Source of the DNA: Tragulus kanchil | Taxonomy: Eukaryota; Chordata; Mammalia; Artiodactyla; Tragulidae | Length of the DNA stretch: 64,000 nucleotides | NCBI GenBank assembly: GCA_022376925.1 | Contig: JAIOJX010000006.1 | Location: 54,655,658-54,719,657, forward strand | Direction of reading: 5' to 3' | Part shown: piece by piece, positions 1 through 11,668 of the stretch | Layout of the letters: each line of letters opens with the position of its first letter | Numbering within the stretch: the stretch's first letter is position 1 | Program-made: the position numbers and the translations under genes | The notes under the pieces: model-generated | The model's database searches: none | What the model saw: the letters and a program-made list of their open reading frames with translations, nothing else | What the model was told of the DNA's origin: nothing

Positions 1-769
1 GGTCTATTTTGAATTGGAAAAGGTTTATCAGAATCTTCTCTTTTATATATATATTTCTCTGTTCCTCATTGCAGCTTCTGCCCATGAATTTTGTTACTGG
101 CTATATAAATATTAGTAACTGTTACTTTCAGCCTTCCAGAATCACAAATATTAAAGCAGGACTAATAATGTCCCCATTGCATAGATTAAAATGACTGATA
201 TTCAGAAAGAGTTGGTGGATTTCCATACTTACACAGCTAGTAAATGTTCTCTCTAGTCAGAAATGGTCTCTCCTTTTTTCTGCTCAACATATTACTTTTA
301 TGCAGTGCTAACTGAGCAAATATTACTCTACTGATAACAGGTGTCTTGTACAGAGAAATAATCAGTGAAGTTCACCGTTGAATTATCCTTTAACATCATT
401 GTAAAAATGTATTGTTCCTGAAGAAATAAATCTATCAGTATACAGAGTTATGTGCGCCCATGAGTGTGTGCACATGTGTTCTCCAAATTTATACAGCAAG
501 AGCTTTTGCTCCCAGATGAAATATAAATAATTTGTGTGAGAAATGAATCCTGATCAAAAGTCCCTGGACTTTGATAGTTCTTATAACAATTGTAATTATA
601 TGACTTTTTTTCATCAATTTCCCTTCAGGAAGAGATATGTCAGTAAGTAACTATCTACTCTAACAATTATAAAGTTGAAATTGATTAAATATGTTCGTAA
701 AGAAGCTTTTGGTTCCATTCCTAGAAGAAAATAAAAGGGAAAATCCCTTAACATTAATCTTGGCAATGA
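1..769. other. No recognised feature
   Basis: AT-rich intergenic DNA; short frames only, none resembling a known protein. I see no repeat I can name. Confidence 0.5.
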
Positions 770-1545
770 TCTTTTAGATCTGATACCGAAGACATAGACA
801 ACAAGAGCAAAAATCAACAAGTAGGGCTATATCAAACTAAAAATCTTCTCCCCAGCAAAGAAAACCACTAGAAAAATAAAAGGTGAAACTTGCAAAAGAA
901 TGAGAGAAACATTTTCAAATTGTATCATATATATATGCAATACAATATGTGCAATGTATCTATCTATCTATCTATGCATACATATATGTCTGACATTTCA
1001 CTAAGCATTATATTCTTTATCTCCATCCAGGTTGATGCAAATGACAATATTTCATTTTTTATTGCTGAGTAATATTTCAGACAGAGAAAGGTGAATGCTA
1101 TATGACATCAATTATATGTGGACTCTAAAAAGTAATCCAGATAGATGAATGTATACAGAAAACAGAAACAGACTCACAGACATAAAATACAAATTATCAT
1201 TACCAAAATGGAAAAGGGGGTATGGGGACAAATTAGGAGCATGAGATTAACAGATACAAACCACTATACATAAAATGGGTTTCCCTGGTGGCTCAGATGG
1301 TACAGAATCTGCTTGCAATGCAGGAGACCCAGGTTTGATCCCTGGGTGGGGTGGGGAAGAGCCCCTGGAGAAGGGAATGGCTGCCCATTCCAGTACTATT
1401 GTCTGGAGAATTCCATGGACAGAGACTACAGTCCACGGGTCATAAAGAGTCAGACATGACTAAGTGACTAACACTTTCATACATAAAGCAGATAAGCAGC
1501 AAGGATTTAGTGTATAGCATGGAGAATTATGCCAAATATCTTATC
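770..1545 (+). mobile_element. L1 fragment, internally inverted and interrupted by a Bov-tA
   Basis: 770-950 matches the L1 ORF2 C-terminal region in sense (block from aaaaatcaac to cccagcaaag). 988-1080 is the neighbouring ORF2 stretch in antisense (tttcactaagca, ccatccaggttgatgcaaatgac). 1081-1274 and 1479-1545 return to sense L1 3' sequence (acagagaaag; actcacagacat; gcagcaaggattta). In the L1 consensus the inverted piece and the piece from 1081 are contiguous at the cagac junction. A (TATC)4 tract sits at 957-972. Confidence 0.7.
1275..1478 (+). mobile_element. Bov-tA SINE
   Basis: Sense copy: tttccctggtggctcagatg, tgcaatgcaggagaccc (tRNA-Glu-derived head), ending in gtgactaacac. Flanked by a 9-bp target-site duplication atacataaa at 1266-1274 and 1479-1487, inside an L1 3' remnant. 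Confidence 0.9.
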
Positions 1546-1547
1546 AG

Positions 1548-1965
1548 TTCAGTTCACTTGCTCAGTCGTTCCTGACTCGTTGAGACCCCATGGACTGTGG
1601 CACACCAGGCTTCCCTGTCCTTCACCATCTCCCAGAACTGGTTCAAACTCATGTCCATTGACTCAGTGATGCTATCCAACCATTTCATCCTCTGATTCAA
1701 CCTCAGAGGCTGAAGTTGAAGCTCCAGTACTTTGGCCACCTGATGCAAAGAGACAGTTCATTATGAAATACCCTGATGTTGGGGAAAATAGAAGGCAAAA
1801 TGTGAAGGGGATGACAGAGGACAAAATGGTTGGATGGCATCACTGAGTCAATGGACATGAGTCTAAGCCCGCTCTGAGAGATGGTGAAGGACAGTGAATC
1901 CTGGCCTACTGCAGTCCACGGGATTGCGAATAGTTGGATTTGACTGAGCAACTGAACTGTACTGA
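1548..1965. mobile_element. Head-to-head pair of BovB 3' ends (inverted repeat)
   Basis: 1548-1691 is the BovB 3' end in antisense; its minus-strand frame reads the BovB reverse-transcriptase C-terminal pattern (MKWLDSITESMDMSLNQF, DREAWCATVHGV). 1700-1965 is the same 3' end in sense (ctttggccacctgatgc, ggatggcatcactgagtcaa, gactgagcaactgaactg). The two arms, 1548-1691 and about 1815-1965, are complementary and could fold into a long imperfect hairpin. Confidence 0.85.
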
Positions 1966-2447
1966 GCTATGTCCTGTTAACTGAGGAGGGGAGAACTTGG
2001 CCTTGGTTTACAGATGATTCTCCACAATATGCAGCAACCACCCCAAAGTGGACAGCTATGACAGTGCGGCCTCTTTCCCATACATCCCTGAAGGACCACC
2101 ATGAAGGCAATTTCCATTTTACCTATTAAAAGAAATGATCAAAGGTATAGATCTATATATCAGTTGATGGTGTGTCTGGATGGTCCAGGAGTTGCAAGGA
2201 ACATGATTTAAAATTGTTAACAATGCCATCAGGCAAGAGAAATGTGATTATATCTCTCTGAATGGGAAAAGAATCATTAAGATATTTGTGTTACATGTGA
2301 ATATTCACCAAAAGTTGACCTCATCAAAAGATTATTATTGTCATTATCAAACAGATAGGATAACCTGATCTGTGGATACTAGGCTTCTTCTGTTCCGCAG
2401 ACACTTTTGTCCAGTGGGCTCATAAACAAAATGGTCACAATGGCAGG
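1966..2447. other. No recognised feature
   Basis: Intergenic DNA. A minus-strand frame at 2379-2588 is open for 69 codons but matches no protein I know and is followed by stops. Confidence 0.4.
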
Positions 2448-4629
2448 GGTAGAACTTGTGCATGAACTCAGAATCATCAACTTCAACTTGCTAAGGGTGA
2501 CTTGGTTAAGACAAATGTCCAATCTGTCAGCAGCAGAGACTAACACTGAGTCCTCAGTATGACACCATTTCCAGCTATGATCAGCCAATTACCTGGTGAT
2601 GACTGGTAACATTAGACACCTTCCAACATGGAAGGGGCAGCACTATATTCTTATTGGCATAGACAGTAACTTTTGATACAGTCTTGCCTTCCCTAAATTC
2701 TTCTGTTAAAGCTACCATCTGAGGATTTATAGAATGATTTATCCAGTCTTTTGGTATTTCACACCACATTGCTTCTGATCAATAAATGAAGCTGGTTACA
2801 CAGAAAATGAAACACAGAAAATGTGTCCATGCTCATAGAATTCACTAGTCTTACCATACTTCCCACTATTTAAAGCAGCAAGTTTTATTTGGTGGTAAAA
2901 CAATCTTTTGAAGATGCAGTTACAGCATCACCTAGGAGGCGATACTTTGCAGGACTGAGACTACATCCTCCAGGAAGCTCTGTATGCTCTAAGTCAGCAT
3001 CCAATATAAAATGCCATTTTTCCCTTTACAAGAATTCACGTGGCTAACAAGCAAGGGGTAGAAAAGAGAGTGACTCCATTTCCTACTACTCCTAAGAAGC
3101 CATCCCTGTGACTTTTCTGGTCTTAAAGTTCTTAGTTCCAAAGAAGGGAATGTTTCCACTTAGATATGCAACATTTCCATTGAAGTGGAACTTGAGACTT
3201 CTACCTGGCCACTTTGGGTCCCTCATGTCTCTGATCTAGCAGGTGACTGATCCTCATCCATGGGGAAATTGATTGTTACTACACAATGCAAATAAGGAAG
3301 AGTATGACTGGGATATGGAGATTCCTTAAGGAATCTCTTAGCACTGTGATGAAAGTCAGTGGAAAGTTACAAAAACTTGGTTGAGGCATCTAATGGCCCA
3401 GACTCTTCAGGAATGAATGTTTGAGTCACCATACCAGGCAAAGAACCATGAACAGCTGAGGTACTTTTGAGAGCAAAGAGAATATGGAATGGGTAGCTAA
3501 CGGCAATACAAATATTAGTAAAGACCATGTGACCAGTTAAAGAATCAATACTATATAGGTAGAACTTGTGCTAAGGGGTGACTTGGTTAAGACAAATGTC
3601 CAATCTGTCAGCAGCAGAGACTAACACTGAGTCCTCAGTATGACACCATTTCCAGCTATGATCAGCCAATTACCTGGTGATGACTGGTAACATTAGACAC
3701 CTTCCAACATGGAAGGGGCAGCACTATATTCTTATTGGCATAGACAGTAACTTTTGATACAGTCTTGCCTTCCCTAAATTCTTCTGTTAAAGCTACCATC
3801 TGAGGATTTATAGAATGATTTATCCAGTCTTTTGGTATTTCACACCACATTGCTTCTGATCAATAAATGAAGCTGGTTACACAGAAAATGAAACACAGAA
3901 AATGTGTCCATGCTCATAGAATTCACTAGTCTTACCATACTTCCCACTATTTAAAGCAGCAAGTTTTATTTGGTGGTAAAACAATCTTTGAAGATGCAGT
4001 TACAGCATCACCTAGGAGGCGATACTTTGCAGGACTGAGACTACATCCTCCAGGAAGCTCTGTATGCTCTAAGTCAGCATCCAATATAAAATGCCATTTT
4101 TCCCTTTACAAGAATTCACGTGGCTAACAAGCAAGGGGTAGAAAAGAGAGTGACTCCATTTCCTACTACTCCTAAGAAGCCATCCCTGTGACTTTTCTGG
4201 TCTTAAAGGTCTTAGTTCCAAAGAAGGGAATGTTTCCACTTAGATATGCAACATTTCCATTGAAGTGGAACTTGAGACTTCTACCTGGCCACTTTGGGTC
4301 CCTCATGTCTCTGATCTAGCAGGTGACTGATCCTCATCCATGGGGAAATTGATTGTTACTACACAGTGCAAATAAGGAAGAGTATGACTGGGATATGGAG
4401 ATTCCTTAAGGAATCTCTTAGCACTGTGATGAAAGTCAGTGGAAAGTTACAAAAACTTGGTTGAGGCATCTAATGGCCCAGACTCTTCAGGAATGAATGT
4501 TTGAGTCACCATACCAGGCAAAGAACCATGAACAGCTGAGGTACTTTTGAGAGCAAAGAGAATATGGAATGGGTAGCTAACGGCAATACAAATATTAGTA
4601 AAGACCATGTGACCAGTTAAAGAAATCAA
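2448..4629. repeat. Tandem duplication A (2448-3548 and 3558-4629)
   Basis: Two near-identical direct copies, offset about 1081, of unrecognised non-coding DNA. Copy 2 lacks 30 bases (2461-2490) next to the junction and has an extra G in a short run. The 9-base spacer at 3549-3557 and the first bases of copy 2 are irregular. Probable unmerged contig overlap. Confidence 0.93.
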
Positions 4630-6398
4630 ATAAAATTTTTTAAAATTTAATCTTATCAATACTTATTTTGTTATATGTATATATACATACCCATATATAT
4701 TATTTAACACAAGATATATTAATAAATTCAGTTTATAGCACAGTGTTTAAGTTACAGAATATTCAAGGGAAGAAGGTGAACATCCCCAAGGACATTGCAG
4801 CTTCTGGAGAAACATCAGCATAGTTTGGGTTTTGCACAGGATAGTTCTATTGTGTTAGGTGACAGAATGATCCTGTTATTGTCTTTATTTTGGAGATTGG
4901 GTGATTTAAGGATACACATGTGAGTTCTATGTTGACAAGGGAAGATCATGGTGGTCAATTCTATATGTCAACTTGGCTAGGCTTTATTTTCCAGTTTTTC
5001 AATCAAATAGTAATCAAGACATGACTGTGAAGGTGTTTTATTAGATATTATTAAAGTCCATGTTCATTTCACTTTAAGTATAGATGATTATTCTAGGTAA
5101 TCTAAAGGAACCTTGTTCAGTCAGGTAAAGGACCTTAAGAGCAGAAATGAGGCATCTCTGAGGAAGAAGAGATTTCACCTGTAAGACATTGCTGAATCTG
5201 ATACCGAAGAGTAGAGTTTATGTCAAAATAATATTAATTGTGCTATAGTGATTAATTAAGGTTTTCAAGCATAAATATATACTGCCATCTAGTCTAACAC
5301 TTAGATAAGAAATTATATGATTCAAGATTTCCATTGAAGTGGAACTTGAGACTTCTACCTGGCCACTTTGGGTCCCTCATGTCTCTGATCTAGCAGGTGA
5401 CTGATCCTCATCCATGGGGAAATTGATTGTTACTACACAGTGCAAATAAGGAAGAGTATGACTGGGATATGGAGATTCCTTAAGGAATCTCTTAGCACTG
5501 TGATGAAAGTCAGTGGAAAGTTACAAAAACTTGGTTGAGGCATCTAATGGCCCAGACTCTTCAGGAATGAATGTTTGAGTCACCATACCAGGCAAAGAAC
5601 CATGAACAGCTGAGGTACTTTTGAGAGCAAAGAGAATATGGAATGGGTAGCTAACGGCAATACAAATATTAGTAAAGACCATGTGACCAGTTAAAGAAAT
5701 CAAATAAAATTTTTTAAAATTTAATCTTATCAATACTTATTTTGTTATATGTATATATACATACCCATATATATTATTTAACACAAGATATATTAATAAA
5801 TTCAGTTTATAGCACAGTGTTTAAGTTACAGAATATTCAAGGGAAGAAGGTGAACATCCCCAAGGACATTGCAGCTTCTGGAGAAACATCAGCATAGTTT
5901 GGGTTTTGCACAGGATAGTTCTATTGTGTTAGGTGACAGAATGATCCTGTTATTGTCTTTATTTTGGAGATTGGGTGATTTAAGGATACACATGTGAGTT
6001 CTATGTTGACAAGGGAAGATCATGGTGGTCAATTCTATATGTCAACTTGGCTAGGCTTTATTTTCCAGTTTTTCAATCAAATAGTAATCAAGACATGACT
6101 GTGAAGGTGTTTTATTAGATATTATTAAAGTCCATGTTCATTTCACTTTAAGTATAGATGATTATTCTAGGTAATCTAAAGGAACCTTGTTCAGTCAGGT
6201 AAGGGACCTTAAGAGCAGAAATGAGGCATCTCTGAGGAAGAAGAGATTTCACCTGTAAGACATTGCTGAATCTGATACCGAAGAGTAGAGTTTATGTCAA
6301 AATAATATTAATTGTGCTATAGTGATTAAGGTTTTCAAGCATAAATATATACTGCCATCTAGTCTAACACTTAGATAAGAAATTATATGATTCAAGAT
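4253..6398. repeat. Tandem duplication B (4253-5326 and 5327-6398)
   Basis: Direct copies with no spacer, offset about 1074, sharing a short atttcc microhomology at the join. The copies differ by a 4-base indel in an attaatta stretch and a few single bases. Because B begins inside the second copy of duplication A, the segment 3172-3548 is present three times (again at 4253-4629 and 5327-5702). Contents: unrecognised DNA with an AT-rich patch. Confidence 0.93.
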
Positions 6399-6482
6399 AA
6401 AGTATTTTATATTGTTTTTGGTGCTTATAGGAAGGCCATGACCCATACCACCACCTTTTAACTAAAGAAAAGTGGTAGTGGT

Positions 6483-6690
6483 AGTGGTGGTAGATTAGTC
6501 GCTCAGTCATGTCTGACTCTTTGCACTCCCATGAACTCTAGCTCACCAGGCTTCTCTGTTCATGAAATTTCCCAGGCAAGAATGCTAGGGTTGGTTGCCA
6601 TTTCCTTCTCTAGAGTATCTTCTCAATCCAGGAATTGAACCCAGGTCTCCTGCATTGCAGGTGGATGCTTTACCAACTGAGCAATGAGGC
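6483..6690 (-). mobile_element. Bov-tA SINE
   Basis: Antisense copy: gctcagtcatgtctgactct through gaacccaggtctcctgcattgcagg to taccaactgagca, preceded by a short (GTGGTA)-like stretch at 6471-6492. Confidence 0.88.
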
Positions 6691-6823
6691 ATAGTATTAG
6701 AAAATTATACAGTGGCTAGGCGAAGCATAATGAGGACTAGCAACATGTATAAATAAGTTGAAAACTACCACAGTTTATAAAACCAAATTAAAACACTCTC
6801 CTATGATTGCTTTTCTTACATTT

Positions 6824-7163
6824 ACTTATTTATTTTTGACTGTGCTGGGTCTTTATTGCTGCATAGGCTTTCTCTAGTAGCCGCAAGCAGGGGCTGCTTT
6901 CTTCTTGTGGTACGTGGGCTTGACATTGCCATGACTTCTTTTTTTTGCAGAAAACGGGCTCTAGGGCACATGAGCTTTAGTGGTTGTGGTAAGTGGGCTC
7001 AGTAGTTGTGGCTCCTGGGTCTAGAGCACAGGCTTAATAGTTGTGTCTCACGGACCTAGTTGCCCCTCAGCATGGAGGGAGGTCTTCCCAGATCAGTGGT
7101 TGAACCCATGTCTCCTGCACTGGCAGACAGATTCTTTACCATTGAGCTAACAGGAAAATCCCT
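6824..7163 (-). mobile_element. CHR-type tRNA-derived SINE
   Basis: Antisense copy: tttatttatttttgactgtg at the tail side, then repeated gggctctagggcacatgagc / gtggctcctgggtctagagc motifs, ending aacccatgtctcctgcac and taacaggaaaatccc. Old and divergent. Confidence 0.75.
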
Positions 7164-8325
7164 CAACTGATCTTATATAAAAACTGAGCATAAAATAGGA
7201 AGGCCATGTAGTTACAATGTAAAGTCAAAACAAAACAAATATAGTATATAAATTAATAACCCAATTAAAACTTATGAAATGTGGTTTCCAAGATGTTAGG
7301 GTAAAATGGCATGCCTGTTAGCAGGCCATATTTTGTTAATTCACTCATCCAATATTATTGCTAAGCCAGACAGGACCAATTTCACCCTTATGATTTTCTA
7401 ATGAATGAATGAACACATATACTACTTCTTAGTATATTGCATCCACCATTATAAAATTTAAAAACAAATAGAAGGGGAGTGTTCTGAGAAACTTGGGGTG
7501 TTACACATCCAAGCCAAGTACCATCTAAGCAAAAGCACTTTTTGCTGCCTATTGTCAATGCCAATGCTTCCTTTACCTGAAAACTAGGGGGCGCTAGTGA
7601 GTTGCTCCCAGTTTTTCTTAGAGTCTAACCCCCAACTATAACACCCCCCAAATTATATATGTAAAGTTCCAAAAAGAAAGAACTAAAGTGTGAAATTATA
7701 CATTTTATAGATATATCCTATTTGTTGGAACATTTACATTATATATATATTTTATGTTATAAAAGTATATATTGCATTGTTATATAATACATGTTATAAA
7801 TGGGTTTATCATAAAATGGGTCGATATTATGTATATGTATGTGTACAAAATCTTGTTTTTTCTCTGTCATGGCAAGTTCTGCATGCTATCTTGCAATGTT
7901 TTTTTTGGAGCTTGAAAGGCATTTTCATACATTTTAAAAAGTAATTAAAATGAAGTATCATTAAGGTCAATTGATTATTAATGGAACAAATCCCCTAACC
8001 TACTAGGAAGCAAGCAACAGGTCATGACATTGACTATTGCAGAACTTTGTATATGCCTCCTAAGATAGAAAAGGCTTTTAAAACAAAACAAAATTAAACT
8101 GGAAAAGCATCCTTAATACAACTCTAAAAAACTAGTAACAACTGATTTTTTCTGATTATCTTCATGAAGTTCTGATTATTGAACTGATTACCTTACAAAA
8201 AAAATCTAATACCAGAAAGAAAGAGAATTTTCATTGATACACAGAATCTTATTCCTTAATTACTGTGCCAAGTCAGAATGATTGACATTCCAAATGATGA
8301 AAACAAGAAGGAATTTCTGAATTCT
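7164..8325. other. No recognised feature; 3' flank of the first OR gene
   Basis: AT-rich intergenic DNA with (TA)-rich patches around 7735-7800. No frame of note and no repeat I can name. Confidence 0.5.
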
Positions 8326-9282
8326 TCAGAGAAGAGAATCTCTTAAGAAAAGGGCTTGGCCATTTGCTATGGTTTTTCTAATGGCATCCTTGACTTCCTC
8401 GTTCCTCAGGCAATAAATGATAGGGTTGAGCATGGGAGTAAAGACTGCATATATGACTGAGATCAACTTGTTAGAGTCAAATGAAGCAATAGCCCTAGGT
8501 CGGACATACATAAAGATCACAGCTGTGTAGAAGATGACCACCACTGTAAGGTGAGAGGCACAGGTAGAGAAGGCCTTCCGCTGCCCAGCTGCTGAAGGAA
8601 TGTGTAGGATGGCAGAGACAATGAGGGCATAGGAAAGAACAGTGACTGAGAGAGGAAACACGAGGATGATGATGGCTAGCACAAAGTCTACCATCTCTGC
8701 CTTAGAGGAGTCCATGCAGGCCGACTTGAGGATGGGAGAAACATCACAGAAAAAATGGTTCAAGACATTATTGCCACAGAAGGAAACTTGGGAGATGAAA
8801 TATACTTTTGCCATGGAGACAGTGAAGCCACTCACCCAGGAACTGATGATGAGCTGAACACAAAATTCTGTGGTCATCATGACTGGATAACGCAAAGGCC
8901 AACATATAGCCACATAACGGTCATAAGCCATTGCAGCCAAGAGCACACACTCAGTACAAGCAAGTGACATGAAGAAATAGAGCTGGATCATGCATCCCAG
9001 GAAGGAGATGGTATTCGGACAAAACAGGAATCCAGTCAGCATCTTGGGAACCGTGACAGATATATACCAGGTCTCCAGAAAGGACATGGTGCCCAGGAAA
9101 TAGTACATGGGCTTGTGAAGGGATCCAGTGACCCATACAGTGAGGATGATGACTATATTCTCCAACAGCACAGATTGGTAGGTGATGAGGAAGAGGAGGA
9201 AAAGCAGAGCTTTCAGCCAAGGGTAAGTAGGGAAGCCCACCAGCACAAATTCACTAATATGAGTGATATTTTGCTTCCACAT
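8326..9282 (-). CDS. Olfactory receptor, class II family 6 (OR6B-like), intact
   Basis: Odorant-binding seven-transmembrane G-protein-coupled receptor, expected in the ciliary membrane of olfactory neurons and signalling through Golf. The 318-residue frame is uninterrupted from the ATG at 9282 to a TGA at 8326, the normal OR length. Visible hallmarks are an N-glycosylation site NIT at residue 5, PMYYFL at the start of TM2 (~58), the TM3 signature [10 protein letters not shown] at 118-127, [13 protein letters not shown] at 236-248 in TM6, and PMLNPIIYCLRN at 283-294 in TM7. The conserved Cys97 and loop cysteines at about 169, 179 and 189 are present. The frame stays open 21 codons further upstream, but that extension has no ATG (it begins at a GTG), so the ATG at 9282 is chosen. 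Unlike the paralogue at 30839-31783, no splice acceptor abuts this ATG. Family 6 assignment comes from recalled OR6B/OR6A/OR6P motif patterns; the exact orthologue is not resolved. A partial copy of the 5' part lies at 10194-10357. Confidence 0.95.
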   Translation of the reverse strand: MWKQNITHISEFVLVGFPTYPWLKALLFLLFLITYQSVLLENIVIILTVWVTGSLHKPMYYFLGTMSFLETWYISVTVPKMLTGFLFCPNTISFLGCMIQLYFFMSLACTECVLLAAMAYDRYVAICWPLRYPVMMTTEFCVQLIISSWVSGFTVSMAKVYFISQVSFCGNNVLNHFFCDVSPILKSACMDSSKAEMVDFVLAIIILVFPLSVTVLSYALIVSAILHIPSAAGQRKAFSTCASHLTVVVIFYTAVIFMYVRPRAIASFDSNKLISVIYAVFTPMLNPIIYCLRNEEVKDAIRKTIANGQALFLRDSLL

Positions 9283-11269
9283 GATTAGGACAACGAAAGA
9301 CAAAAGATTTAATGATAGCAGTACCAAATTGAAGAGTGAATTCACATTGGCAGCAAGGGGCCTTCAGGCTACATTAAACTTTACCCTAGTGCCATAATCT
9401 GCTCTTAGGGTATAACTGAGGTCACTAGAGGCCACAGTATCCTCTCCAGAAAAGCAGGTATCAGAACAGGACCTGAAAACAAATTGAACATAGGTAGAGC
9501 TAAGAGTCTCAAAGCAGAATCATGAGGTCAGATGCAGAGTTCAGGCCTTTGTGTCTGGGTCAGAAAGAAGTCTTCTGGTCATACTAGAAGTAAATCCTTT
9601 CCTTATCAGCATATTCACAGATTTCAGGGGCAACTATAAGGAAAGAAAGCATGATTAGAGAAAGTGCCAAGGATGGTCCAGGAAGCAGGGAAGTTCAAAT
9701 TCTGGAGAAAATAAAAGCAGAATATCAACTAGAAAAGTTCCTCCTGGACAAAATTACTGACTCTGGTCTACTCTTCAGTTATGCTGATTGTCTTTTGAAG
9801 ACACTGGCAAAGGTACTTAATAATTTACTGACTATTTTTAGGGCCATGTCTTAAAAAAATTGAATAAAAACATGTTTATCCTCCTAAAACAAATGCATTT
9901 TAGTGTTTTAGATGACTCCTAACAACACTAATGCTAATAATTATATATGTAATAGTTATATATGAGTTTTATTTATATATGTAATATTATATATACATAT
10001 ATACTGGTTATTTATTTATAGAATAGTTCACAGTAGAGCCCAAATTAATCAGTATAAGTCATCTACATCTTCTTCAAAGACTGGCTCAGATATTTTATAC
10101 TGCTTGAAGAAGTGTTACTTGACTAATTCTACTTCCTGATCCTGAAACTCTTTCTTGTTAGGGACACTACTTGAAGACAAGCTGCATTTAAGAAGGGATG
10201 CAGTGACCCATACAGTGAGGATGATGACTATATTCTCCAACAGCACAGATTGGTAGGTGATGAGGAAGAGGAGGAAAAGCAGAGCTTTCAGCCAAGGGTA
10301 AGTAGGGAAGCCCACCAGCACAAATTCACTAATATGAGTGATATTTTGCTTCCACATGATTAGGACAACGAAAGACAAAAGATTTAATGATAGCAGTACC
10401 AAATTGAAGAGTGAATTCACATTGGCAGCAAGGGGCCTTCAGGCTACATTAAACTTTACCCTAGTGCCATAATCTGCTCCTAGGGTATAACTGAGGTCAC
10501 TAGAGGCCACAGTATCCTCTCCAGAAAAGCAGGTATCAGAACAGGACCTGAAAACAAATTGAACATAGGTAGAGCTAAGAGTCTCAAAGCAGAATCATGA
10601 GGTCAGATGCAGAGTTCAGGCCTTTGTGTCTGGGTCAGAAAGAAGTCTTCTGGTCATACTAGAAGTAAATCCTTTCCTTATCAGCATATTCACAGATTTC
10701 AGGGGCAACTATAAGGAAAGAAAGCATGATTAGAGAAAGTGCCAAGGATGGTCCAGGAAGCAGGAAGCTCAAATTCTGGAGAAAATAAAAGCAGAATATC
10801 AACTAGAAAAGTTCCTCCTGGACAAAATTACTGACTCTGGTCTACTCTTCAGTTATGCTGATTGTCTTTTGAAGACACTGGCAAAGGTACTTAATAATTT
10901 ACTGACTATTTTTAGGGCCATGTCTTAAAAAAATTGAATAAAAACATGTTTATCCTCCTAAAACAAATGCATTTTAGTGTTTTAGATGACTCCTAACAAC
11001 ACTAATGCTAATAATTATATATGTAATAGTTATATATGAGTTTTATTTATATATGTAATATTATATATACATATATACTGGTTATTTATTTATAGAATAG
11101 TTCACAGTAGAGCCCAAATTAATCAGTATAAGTCATCTACATCTTCTTCAAAGACTGGCTCAGATATTTTATACTGCTTGAAGAAGTGTTACTTGACTAA
11201 TTCTACTTCCTGATCCTGAAACTCTTTCTTGTTAGGGACACTACTTGAAGACAAGCTGCATTTAAGAAG
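9117..11269. repeat. Tandem duplication C (9117-10195 and 10192-11269)
   Basis: Direct copies, offset 1075, overlapping by the 4-base microhomology GAAG. The unit holds the 5' part of the OR coding exon, its upstream flank and an AT-rich tract (about 9935-10020, again at 11010-11095). Differences are a one-base indel near 9690/10763 and isolated substitutions. Confidence 0.95.
10194..10357 (-). pseudogene. Truncated copy of the 5' end of the OR gene at 8326-9282 (probable assembly duplicate)
   Basis: Repeats the first ~54 codons of the neighbouring receptor, from the ATG at 10357, in the same frame and with almost no change, together with the same upstream flank. Homology stops abruptly in the loop before TM2, where the junction GAAG at about 10192-10195 joins unrelated non-coding sequence; the frame then runs on into meaningless residues. 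One base differs at the edge (ggatCcagtg against ggatGcagtg). It lies inside the 9117-11269 tandem duplication and most likely does not exist as a separate locus. If the duplication were real it would be a truncated OR pseudogene. Confidence 0.8.
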
Positions 11270-11499
11270 CTGCCTTGGGAGTGGGGAGTCAGGAGATTCA
11301 ACAATGGGCTTCCCAGGGCACAATATAATTTGAGGAGAGAATTGAAGTTTAAAAACACTTTCTTCATAGGTGGAGACAGAAAAAAACAAGAGATAAAAGT
11401 TGGATTGCGATTATAAATTAAATGAATCTTAAAAGAGAAACATACTTTTCAAGTAGCCCAAACAGAAACCAGGAAAGAAAAATAAGATTGAAATTTCCT
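11270..11499. other. Upstream flank of the first OR gene, no recognised feature
   Basis: Continuation of the OR 5' flank after the second copy of duplication C. No 5' exon or promoter could be identified. Confidence 0.4.
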
Positions 11500-11668
11500 A
11501 AGCAGGAGATGTAGGAGAGGGTTCAACTGGGTTGGGAAGATCCTCTGGGGTAGGAAATGGCAACACGCTCCAGTATTCTTGCCTAGAAAATTCCATGGAC
11601 AGTGGAACCTACAACCCATGGAGCTGCAAAGACTCAGACATGACTGACTGAGTGACCGAGCACTCACA
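11500..11668 (+). mobile_element. Bov-tA SINE, 5'-truncated
   Basis: Sense fragment: gggttgggaagatcctctgg, ccagtattcttgcctag, tccatggacag, agactcagacatgactgac. Confidence 0.85.

Noticed and set aside
8951..9220. 89-codon minus-strand frame and two plus-strand frames within the OR gene
   Set aside because: Shadow frames of the intact receptor.
9935..10020. AT-rich (TA)n patch as an origin or matrix attachment site
   Set aside because: Only base composition supports it; no motif or context.
9117..11269. Recent tandem duplication or gene conversion of the OR gene as a repertoire event
   Set aside because: The boundary falls mid-exon and matches the same ~1.08-kb pattern found sixteen times elsewhere in non-OR DNA.
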